Shown: piece after piece, positions 14,008 through 21,163 of the stretch | Position numbering within the stretch: position 1 is the stretch's first letter | Layout: each line of letters begins with the position of its first letter | Program-made: the position numbers and the translations under genes | The notes under the pieces: model-generated | Seen by the model: the letters and a program-made list of their open reading frames with translations, nothing else | Databases searched by the model: none | What the model was told of the DNA's origin: nothing | Source of the DNA: Anammoximicrobium sp032229885 | GTDB taxonomy: Bacteria > Planctomycetota > Planctomycetia > Pirellulales > Pirellulaceae | Assembly: GCA_032229885.1 (NCBI GenBank) | Contig: JAVYAJ010000162.1 | Coordinates: 1-21,163, forward strand | Direction: 5' to 3' | DNA length: 21,163 nucleotides

Positions 14008-17000
14008 CTACAGGCGGGCAAGCTCTTCCGCTAAGCCGGGCAAGAGCGGCTCCAGTTGTCCCAACACCTCGTCCGCAACGCCGGACAGCCAGTCGTCCAA
14101 GTCCTGCCGGACGTTGGGCGGAACGACTTGCGTGGATAGGGGCTGGAACGGCAGGGGCCGGGGCGCTTCGGACAAGGCGGTGGCTGGCATCCTGTTCGCG
14201 GTGACCTGCACCAGCCCAGCCCGGTTCCCACGCTCCGGCAGGGGAGCGAAGGTTCCTTCGCCTTCTGCCAAACCGCCGGAGCGCGTATTGATCTCGTTGA
14301 TAATCGCCAGCACATCCGCGGCCGTGATGGCGTTATCGTCGTTGACGTCGTAGTACGGCGGGGCGGACGCGAACAAGGCAGGCAATGATGAATCGCCCGG
14401 ATGCGCGTTGATCCAGTTGATGAGGACCAAGACGTCCTGCGGCGCAACCTCGCCGTCTCCATTGGCATCCCGCGGGTTGGCGTAATTGTGCCACGGATTC
14501 ACGCCGACCTGGGTGGTCTGGAGCGTGGTCGGCGCCGGTTGGCGATGGCCGACGTTGTCGGTTGCGAGGCTGTAAAACGTGTAGATGGACGCTGGCTGGC
14601 CGCCGTACATCGCCGAGGTGACGGTGGAGGGGGCCGTCAGCCACAGTTGGAACGGCCCGTGGTCGACCGATACGTAGATGTCGTATGTCGCGATTCCCGA
14701 GCCGCCGAGATCGTCAGAGCCGGCCCACGAGACATTGAAGCTGGTACCCGCCGTATCCGCCATTTCCAAAACGGCGCTCGTCGGGGGCATCGCGTCCAAT
14801 GTCACCAGGGCTTCCAGGGCGGGGTCGGTCCCGTTCGCAGGGTCCAGCGGGTCGATCTGGTTGGTGGCGATCACCTGCTGGTCGTCGAACGTGATCAGCG
14901 CGATATTGCGGATTGCGGCGCCGGTCGGCAGACCCGCGTCGGCGCGGACGGTGTACTCGACGTATCCTTGCCCTCGCCCCGTGCCGTCTTCGGGCGGCAG
15001 AAAGCCGGTCAGCACGTCGGGCGGCAGGGAAGTGGACGGGTCGACCGATTGGAAGACGATCCGCAACCAGCCGGTTGCCGAATCGAATTCCGCCCGGAAA
15101 TGAACCTCGAAAGTCTGCCCGTTATAAGTCGTCTCGAGGATCGTTTGGAACGACGCCGTGGGGACGGGCGGAGATGCGACGATGTCGCCGAACCCGAAGC
15201 CGACGAGGCGAAAACTGTCCCAGTCCAGCAAGGGCGACAATTGATCGGCGATCTCGACCTTCTGAGCCGGCGCCGTCGCCCACCGCTCGGGCGACGCCGG
15301 CGTCCCGTCGTGCTCGACGCTGCCCGGCCCGTAATTTTCGAAATCGATCCGGTATGGCAGCGTCGAATCGGCTCTGACGAAATGCGCCTCGCCAGTCCCG
15401 GCGGGGCCCCGCTTTTCGTTCGGGTCCACGGCGTTGGCCACTCCGGAATCGCCAATGCTGCCGGGTGTTCCCTCGGAATCCGGGCTCCAAGTCACCACCG
15501 GCATGTAAGATTGGCCGCACAGACAGCTCAGGAAGGTGTCCGGCGACTGGGCACGTGGATCGACAAAACGCGAACCGATCGCTTCGCCGGCCCAGCCCGC
15601 CGGGGCAGCCCCGAGTTTTCCCCCCGCGAATCCAGCAGCGAAGCCGACACCGGCAACCAACCAGCCCGCGGGACCGGTTGCCGCGATTCCGACCGAGGCA
15701 AGCACGGACGTCATCCCCGCCGCTGCCAGCGTCCCCGCTGCGGTCGCGCCTCCGACTCCGCCAACGATGCGTCCTACGGATCTTCCGGTTTCGCGGTAAT
15801 CTCCTTCGTAAGGGTCAACACACCGCTGATCGTGGATGATATTCGGTACTTCGAGGGCGGCGCCCAACCAGCCACGGATCTTGACTTTGAGCCCGCTGGG
15901 ATCGAGAAAGGAAACGGGCACGTTCTGGACATATCGATACAGGTTCACGTCGCCGCCGCCGAGACCGATGGGGTCGAGAGCCAGGAACCGGCCTGAATCT
16001 GCGCTGTAATACCTGGCCCGCATGAACGTCAGGCCGCCGATTTCAGCCGTCAACCCGGACTGGCCGGCAAATTGGAACGGGTTGTCCAACGTGGTTTGGG
16101 ACCCGAGCAGTCCACCGAACGGCTCGTAGACGTACGTGTTTTGATAAGCCCCGCTGGCATCGGTCATGCCCACCGTCGAACCGATCGCGTCGAAGTCGAA
16201 ATAGCTCGGCTCGCCAGCTTCCGCGAACCGAGCGACCAGTTCCAGACCGTACACGTTGCGGGCCTGCACGGTACCGGCGCCCCCATACTCCACCACGGCG
16301 TTGCCCAGTCCGCTCGGATCGATCAGGTATTCCGTCCGCTGGCCGTTGACGATGCGGGCCGTGCGGCTTCCCCATGCGTCGTACTCGTACTCCACGATGC
16401 CATCCGGGCCGGTGGCACGGATCAGACGGTTCTGCTGGTCGTACTCAAAACTGTTTGCGCCGTCGAACGTCAGGTTGCCGTCCGCGTCGTACGCGTAACC
16501 GACGCCGCCGACGCTGGTGTACTGGTTCAGGTCATTCGTCACGTACTCGGTGGTCACGCCGTTGACAATCGTACGAATCCGATTGCCCACCGCGTCGTAC
16601 ACGTACTGGATGTCTCGATCGTCGATGTCGGGATGTTCGGATGCGAAGACAGCGCGCGTCAGTTGGCCGTCGGCGTCATAGCGATAATCCCACGCGCCGT
16701 CGAGCGAGGAAGCGCTGGTGCGCCGACCGAGCGCATCGTACGTGTAATCGAAGCGCGAGTTCACCGTCGCCGCGTCGCGGTAGTTGATCAGGTGCAGCAG
16801 TTGCCCCGCGGCGTCGTACGCGTAGGTCGTGAACGTGCCGTTGCCCCTGTCGACGCGGGCGAGCCGGCTCGCCGCATCGTACGTGTAGCTCGCCAGAAGG
16901 GCCGCGTCGGCGTCCCGCAGCCGAACCAGCCGACCTGCATCATCGTACTCGTAGCGCGTGGCGTTGCCGTCCTGATCCGTCATGCCGCTCCGCCGGCCGA

Positions 17001-20000
17001 AGGCATCATAGCTATAGGTCAGAGACCGGCCGTAAGGATCCTCGATGCGCTGGAGGCGATCGCCGCCGGTGGCGTAGTCGTAGACAAAGGTCGTGACCGC
17101 GGCGCCATCGACGACGCGGGTCAGATTGCCGCGCGGGTCGTACTCGTACTCGATGAACGCGCCGTCGTCAAACGTCTGCCGCGTGATCTGCCCCGCCGAG
17201 TTGTAAGTGAAGCGGGTCGCCTGACCGCGGCGATTGATATAGCTGCCCGGCAGGCCCGCCTCGTAGTCCTGATACCGGGCGACCGACTGATTCGGCAAGA
17301 TCGTGCCGAGCAGATTGCCCCTGGCGTCATACGTGTAACGCGTGACATTGCCATCGGCGTCCGTCATGGACAGCAGCCTTTGCCGTGCATCGTACGCGAA
17401 CAGGGTGGTGTGGCCGCCCGCGTCCGTAACGCTGCTCGGCCTGCCGGTGTTGGTCCACGTGAAGCGTTGGCTGTCGCCGGTGGGAAGCACGACGCGCCGG
17501 AGGCGAAGATCTTGGTCGTACTCGGATGTGATGACATTACCCAGGGGATCGACGGTCTTGGCCAGCAAACCGCGGTGATCGAAATACAGGCTGGTGGTTC
17601 CGAGGCCGTCGTCGATGCGAATCAATCCGCCGTCGCCGTAATCGAAATTCAACACTTGCCCGCCGTCGCCGACCGCGACCTGGTCCAGACGGCCGCGTGC
17701 GTCGTAGCGGAAATGGCGCGTGACCCCCGCAGTTTCGACGGACAACAGCGCGTGCCGCGTGGCGGGCCCGCCCGCCGCGTCGTACGTATAGCGGGTGAAG
17801 ACGCCGTCGTCGTAGGTCACCTGCTCCAAATACTCGCCACGGTCGTCGTACTGGTACGCGGTCTGACGTCCGGCGGAGTCCACGATGGATTCGATCCGCC
17901 CGTAGGCGTTGTAGGCGATGGTCAACGACGCGCCGGAACTGTGCGCCAGCCCCGTCATCCGCCCGGCGACGTCATACGACGGGGTAAGGCGATGGCCGTT
18001 GGGATCCTGAATGTATTGGATGCGCCCCTCCGAGTTGAAGCGGGTAATCGAACCGCCGGGAACGCCCAGCTCGAAGACCCCGCCTCCCAGCGCCCTCAAC
18101 TGGACAGGATCACCGGCCTGCGAGAAGTAGCTGCCGTAGCGCGTATCGCGTTGAAACGTTCGCACCGAACCACTGCCATCGATCAGCCTGACCCGTTCTC
18201 CGCCCGCTTCGCTCTCCAAGCGGACCTGCCAGGGCGTATTCCAGCCGCGGCCGAACGGCCCCTCGGCGTACCGCGCATCGAGGGACGCGCCGAACTCGCG
18301 AGAGACGCTCAGCGCCAGTCCCGGGGCGGGCATCTCGGCATCGACCGCCGAATCGAGCGTCGTCAGGGCGCTGAAGCCATACGCCTGGAGCACCTCGAAA
18401 TTCCACAATTGCCCGACGTCGACCACGGGCTGGCCCACGCGGCCCAGATAAGCCGCGTTCTCGCCAAGCATCCGCACGTAATCGCCGATCGTCTCCAAAT
18501 CCTGCGTCAGGTTGGCATAGATCGCCTCCCAGGCGTCCGGCTGGATCGTCGGCGGTCGCCAGGATTCGCCGCCCTCAGACCAGTCGATCGGCGCCGCATC
18601 GTCTGCCGTCCAGTACCGGATCTCCAGCCGAATATCCCGGGCGGCGAAATCCCAAGGCTTCTGGAGCCCGAGATAATACACCGGCACCTGGACCCGTTCG
18701 CCGGGGTTCAAGACGCCCGGCTGCGCGCCGCCGGCGAGAATCAAGGCGTTGTGTGCCGTCCCGGGGGGAAGGCTATCCGACGAGGACCAGAAGTTCGGGA
18801 TCAGGCGGGATTGGTCGAGTGTCAAGATCGGTTTGTTGACGTCCTCGAGATCGGCGTTCTGCAGCACCAACAGAGGCGCCGGCATGGCCACCGTGCCGGT
18901 ATTGGCATATTCCACGTAGATCGTCGCCAGCGCCTGCCGCCCGAAACTGGCCGGTAGGATCAGCCTGGTCTCCAATTCGGCCGTTCCCGCCGGCAACACG
19001 GTGAACGCATTGTTCAAGATATCCGTGGCGCCACCCGGCTCCGAGACCCGGACTGCATAGACCCCCTGCGGCACGCCCGCCAGATCTAACTGGGCCGTCA
19101 ACTGCGTGAAGGAATCGATCTCGACGCTCGCCGCGGAAACCGTCGCCGTGCCGGAAACCAACGCCACCTGCACCCCGGGCGCAAACCCTGCCCCGGTGAC
19201 CGTCAGGGTGGCGAGCGAATCGGTGGCATGGCTGTCCGGTGTCGCCGAGTAAGCGAAAACGTTGGATGCCCGTGCTTGCAGCGCGAAGTCAGCCGGTGTG
19301 GGGACGTGGCCGCCGTACACCATTGCATACCACTCGCCGGCCGAGGCGTTGGGAACCAGCACCGTGTGGTCCGCGGCATTGGGCTCTGTATAGCGATAGT
19401 CGTACACGCCCCGTGTCGGCGGCGCTCCACGTCGGAGATACAGCTCGATGCGATCGCTGTCGCGTGTATGATCCAACGTGACCGACAATGACGTATCCCC
19501 CGGAGACTCGATCCGGTACAGGACGACCGCGCCACTGCCGGCCAACGTGCCCGTTGTAAGCGTTGCCAGCGGCAGGTCGAACATCGTGATTTGTTCCAAA
19601 CGAAACGCGTAATCGCCCGTAGCCGCACCAAGCCCCCGGGCAGTCAGGACGTACTCGCCGGCAGACGGCAGGTTCACCAGTCCCGTATCGGCCACGACGT
19701 CCGTGAACACCGCGTCGCCCCGCGGATCGGTCAGGTTGAACGCGATCCCGTTGGTCGAGCGATTCACGAGAGCGAAGTGGACCTGGGTATTGGCGGCTGC
19801 GGAGAACGTCCAACGATCGACCGCATAGCGGGACGCGACAGAGCCCGTGACGATCTGGTTCAGCGGAAGCGGGGACGTATTGCCCGTCGAATCGTAGGCG
19901 GTCAGCACGTAGCGGCCCGTCGCGTCACTCGGGGCCAGTGGGGCTCCTACGCGGATGCGGTAGGTGCCCTCTTCCGGCAACGGGATGCCCAGCAGACTCA

Positions 20001-21163
20001 CGGGCGCTCCCGATCCGCCGGCCAGGTTGTCGGCGGCTGCCACCACGGAACCGTCCGGGCCTACCACGCTGACCCGAACCCAGTTCAGCGAGGGCGGCAA
20101 GGGCGCGGGCTCGTGATCCGTTCCCGGATTGACGATGACCGAAACGCTGCGCCCCGCTCGTCCGAAAAAGGTCCACTCGTCGACCTCGCCAGGCGCGAGG
20201 ATCTGCCCCGGCATGGGCTGTGCAAGACTGACGGGCCCGCCATCGGCGGACGGATTGATGATGCCATTGATCACGCTCCCGTCGATCTGCGCGTCCCGGG
20301 CATAGACGTTGTAGCCATTTAGATCCAACTTCGATCCGACGGGCACGATCAGACGGTTCACGTAGACCGCTTCACTGCCCAGGCCTGCCGCGTTATCGGC
20401 GCGGTCGACCAGTTGCACGTTCGTGCCACGGGCAAGCTCGAGCGTGCCGAAGGCAAAGTTCCTTGTGTACCCCGAGACGACGTTTCCCGCATCGCGCGCC
20501 ATCACCTCCAGCGTGCGCGTACCGGATCCCTGCAGCCGCACGCGGCCCAGAGGGTTGAACAGAGAAGCCTGGGTGGTTGAACCGGCCAGATCTCCAGAAA
20601 GCACCAGTGCGGCGCTGGGATCGATCGACAGCCAGCCGGCTCCATCGAACGTCGCGCCTTGACTGAGAGCCAAGATCCCCGTCTGGATCACCACGCTACC
20701 GGTGTTTTGGAAAACGACACTGCTGGTTGTCGTCCCACTGCCGGCCGACTTGATGAACCGGCCTGCATTGTTGAACGTGGAATTCGCGCCTCGGTACCAC
20801 CAGAGTTCCCGATCATTCTGAACGTCGAAACTGGCCCCGGCCAGATTGTTGAACACGGCGGCTTCGCCGAATCGAAGGTCTCCCGCGCCGGTCCAGACGG
20901 CGGCGCCCCGGTTGTTCAGCGTCCGCTGCATCAAGGTCTTACTGGTGGCGCCGCTGATTTCCAGTCCGCCGAGGGCCTGCGTTGTGCCGATGCCGTTCAT
21001 CGTCCCCCCGGTCCAGGTCAGCGGGCCGGTCACATCCAAGATGCCCGCGCCTCCGACGACGCCGTCGCTGAGATCCAGCGCACCGGTCGTGGCCGCGTTG
21101 TGAAAGCGGACATCGCCGCCGTTTACGCGGGTGATGGCGACGTCATAGGTGGAGGTTTCGTCC
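14008..21163 (-). CDS. Giant RHS/YD-repeat surface protein with PPC modules and dockerin (5' end outside window)
   Basis: The frame is open from the window's right edge to TAG at 14008-14010: 2384 residues seen, start missing. Counting from the visible edge: 1-300, beta-rich, Gly/Asn/Thr-rich repeats like a beta-helix adhesin; about 315-635, three PPC-like beta modules (EWTFFGRAG, RYAVDRWTFSAAA, VLYRIESPGDTSL); about 640-725, an IPT/TIG-like domain (LTVTGAGFAPG); about 730-930, a CARDB-like then helical part; about 945-1750, some two dozen YD repeats (such as TRYTYDARGNLL) ending in RARYYSADSGRFLALDPIGL and D1754-PSGL, the RHS shell closure; about 1785-1855, a glycine-rich hydrophobic segment; from D1913-PNEK to about 2210, a planctomycete beta module; 2232-2243 and 2272-2283, two dockerin-type Ca2+ loops (DANGDGEVAPQD, DVNDDNAITAAD); then a linker and an acidic helical tail. 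It is probably exported and surface-bound or secreted. No nuclease or other toxin fold is recognised after the shell. Confidence 0.92.
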   Translation of the reverse strand, partial: DETSTYDVAITRVNGGDVRFHNAATTGALDLSDGVVGGAGILDVTGPLTWTGGTMNGIGTTQALGGLEISGATSKTLMQRTLNNRGAAVWTGAGDLRFGEAAVFNNLAGASFDVQNDRELWWYRGANSTFNNAGRFIKSAGSGTTTSSVVFQNTGSVVIQTGILALSQGATFDGAGWLSIDPSAALVLSGDLAGSTTQASLFNPLGRVRLQGSGTRTLEVMARDAGNVVSGYTRNFAFGTLELARGTNVQLVDRADNAAGLGSEAVYVNRLIVPVGSKLDLNGYNVYARDAQIDGSVINGIINPSADGGPVSLAQPMPGQILAPGEVDEWTFFGRAGRSVSVIVNPGTDHEPAPLPPSLNWVRVSVVGPDGSVVAAADNLAGGSGAPVSLLGIPLPEEGTYRIRVGAPLAPSDATGRYVLTAYDSTGNTSPLPLNQIVTGSVASRYAVDRWTFSAAANTQVHFALVNRSTNGIAFNLTDPRGDAVFTDVVADTGLVNLPSAGEYVLTARGLGAATGDYAFRLEQITMFDLPLATLTTGTLAGSGAVVLYRIESPGDTSLSVTLDHTRDSDRIELYLRRGAPPTRGVYDYRYTEPNAADHTVLVPNASAGEWYAMVYGGHVPTPADFALQARASNVFAYSATPDSHATDSLATLTVTGAGFAPGVQVALVSGTATVSAASVEIDSFTQLTAQLDLAGVPQGVYAVRVSEPGGATDILNNAFTVLPAGTAELETRLILPASFGRQALATIYVEYANTGTVAMPAPLLVLQNADLEDVNKPILTLDQSRLIPNFWSSSDSLPPGTAHNALILAGGAQPGVLNPGERVQVPVYYLGLQKPWDFAARDIRLEIRYWTADDAAPIDWSEGGESWRPPTIQPDAWEAIYANLTQDLETIGDYVRMLGENAAYLGRVGQPVVDVGQLWNFEVLQAYGFSALTTLDSAVDAEMPAPGLALSVSREFGASLDARYAEGPFGRGWNTPWQVRLESEAGGERVRLIDGSGSVRTFQRDTRYGSYFSQAGDPVQLRALGGGVFELGVPGGSITRFNSEGRIQYIQDPNGHRLTPSYDVAGRMTGLAHSSGASLTIAYNAYGRIESIVDSAGRQTAYQYDDRGEYLEQVTYDDGVFTRYTYDAAGGPATRHALLSVETAGVTRHFRYDARGRLDQVAVGDGGQVLNFDYGDGGLIRIDDGLGTTSLYFDHRGLLAKTVDPLGNVITSEYDQDLRLRRVVLPTGDSQRFTWTNTGRPSSVTDAGGHTTLFAYDARQRLLSMTDADGNVTRYTYDARGNLLGTILPNQSVARYQDYEAGLPGSYINRRGQATRFTYNSAGQITRQTFDDGAFIEYEYDPRGNLTRVVDGAAVTTFVYDYATGGDRLQRIEDPYGRSLTYSYDAFGRRSGMTDQDGNATRYEYDDAGRLVRLRDADAALLASYTYDAASRLARVDRGNGTFTTYAYDAAGQLLHLINYRDAATVNSRFDYTYDALGRRTSASSLDGAWDYRYDADGQLTRAVFASEHPDIDDRDIQYVYDAVGNRIRTIVNGVTTEYVTNDLNQYTSVGGVGYAYDADGNLTFDGANSFEYDQQNRLIRATGPDGIVEYEYDAWGSRTARIVNGQRTEYLIDPSGLGNAVVEYGGAGTVQARNVYGLELVARFAEAGEPSYFDFDAIGSTVGMTDASGAYQNTYVYEPFGGLLGSQTTLDNPFQFAGQSGLTAEIGGLTFMRARYYSADSGRFLALDPIGLGGGDVNLYRYVQNVPVSFLDPSGLKVKIRGWLGAALEVPNIIHDQRCVDPYEGDYRETGRSVGRIVGGVGGATAAGTLAAAGMTSVLASVGIAATGPAGWLVAGVGFAAGFAGGKLGAAPAGWAGEAIGSRFVDPRAQSPDTFLSCLCGQSYMPVVTWSPDSEGTPGSIGDSGVANAVDPNEKRGPAGTGEAHFVRADSTLPYRIDFENYGPGSVEHDGTPASPERWATAPAQKVEIADQLSPLLDWDSFRLVGFGFGDIVASPPVPTASFQTILETTYNGQTFEVHFRAEFDSATGWLRIVFQSVDPSTSLPPDVLTGFLPPEDGTGRGQGYVEYTVRADAGLPTGAAIRNIALITFDDQQVIATNQIDPLDPANGTDPALEALVTLDAMPPTSAVLEMADTAGTSFNVSWAGSDDLGGSGIATYDIYVSVDHGPFQLWLTAPSTVTSAMYGGQPASIYTFYSLATDNVGHRQPAPTTLQTTQVGVNPWHNYANPRDANGDGEVAPQDVLVLINWINAHPGDSSLPALFASAPPYYDVNDDNAITAADVLAIINEINTRSGGLAEGEGTFAPLPERGNRAGLVQVTANRMPATALSEAPRPLPFQPLSTQVVPPNVRQDLDDWLSGVADEVLGQLEPLLPGLAEELARL
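14314..14469 (-). other. Type I dockerin Ca2+-binding loops within the RHS protein
   Basis: Two 12-residue EF-hand-type loops, at 14434-14469 and 14314-14349, have acidic or Asn residues at positions 1, 3, 5 and 12, each followed by a hydrophobic helix (VLVLINWIN and VLAIINEIN). The preceding NPWHNYANPRD is the usual planctomycete lead-in. Cohesin partners are not visible in the window; in planctomycetes such domains are common on large surface proteins that are not part of cellulosomes. Confidence 0.85.

Noticed and set aside
16072..18957. A 961-residue open frame on the plus strand opposite the RHS gene
   Set aside because: It is the complement of the repetitive YD-repeat region in GC-rich DNA. 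Its translation is Val/Arg/Gly-rich with no domain pattern, while the minus strand gives unmistakable RHS repeats.
21037..21039. TTG as the start codon of the RHS gene
   Set aside because: The frame stays open to the window edge with the same beta-repeat type sequence, and no ribosome site or signal peptide is seen; it is an internal leucine.

Overview
The window looks like GC-rich genomic DNA of a planctomycete, probably Pirellulales-like. This is inferred from the gene content. There is the end of a DUF1559 protein with its terminal H-X9-DG signature, a DUF1583-like protein, a secreted sulfatase, a Tat-exported Gfo/Idh/MocA oxidoreductase, and a giant RHS protein carrying the planctomycete DPNEK module and a type I dockerin. 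No rRNA, tRNA, CRISPR array, transposase or phage gene was recognised.

Positions 1-6014 read on the plus strand. After the DUF1559 tail (to 488) comes a block of about thirteen heptanucleotide repeats. A probable surface-glycan cluster follows: a GT39-like membrane glycosyltransferase (706-2349), one long ORF joining a Wzx-type flippase to a GT2 glycosyltransferase (2416-5040), and a DUF1583-like membrane-anchored protein (5037-6014) that overlaps the previous gene by ATGA. Just downstream lies the relic of another GT2 gene, with an in-frame TAG (6075-6491).

Positions 6560-11647 are also on the plus strand. They encode an SGLT-like sodium:solute symporter, a membrane-anchored coiled-coil protein with a von Willebrand A domain behind its own candidate promoter, and a secreted S1 sulfatase. 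The sulfatase converges with a Tat-exported oxidoreductase on the minus strand (11761-13185). The 113 bases between them are mostly a two-block heptanucleotide repeat. The symporter, sulfatase and oxidoreductase would fit use of sulfated or other extracellular carbohydrate, but no gene here fixes the substrate.

Positions 13186-14007 hold no convincing gene. They are a mosaic of short dispersed-type repeats and hairpins plus a candidate promoter for the oxidoreductase. From 14008 to the window end a single minus-strand gene runs off the edge (at least 2384 residues). From the visible N-terminal side it has a beta-rich region, three PPC-like modules, an IPT/TIG-like module, about two dozen RHS/YD repeats with the DPxGL core end, a glycine-zipper hydrophobic segment, the DPNEK module, a dockerin and a short helical tail.

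The observations most worth following are the flippase-GT2 fusion with its non-coding-like linker, the adjacent GT2 pseudogene, the RHS protein whose C-terminal region ends in a dockerin, and three unrelated tandem repeats that each lie just after a stop codon.
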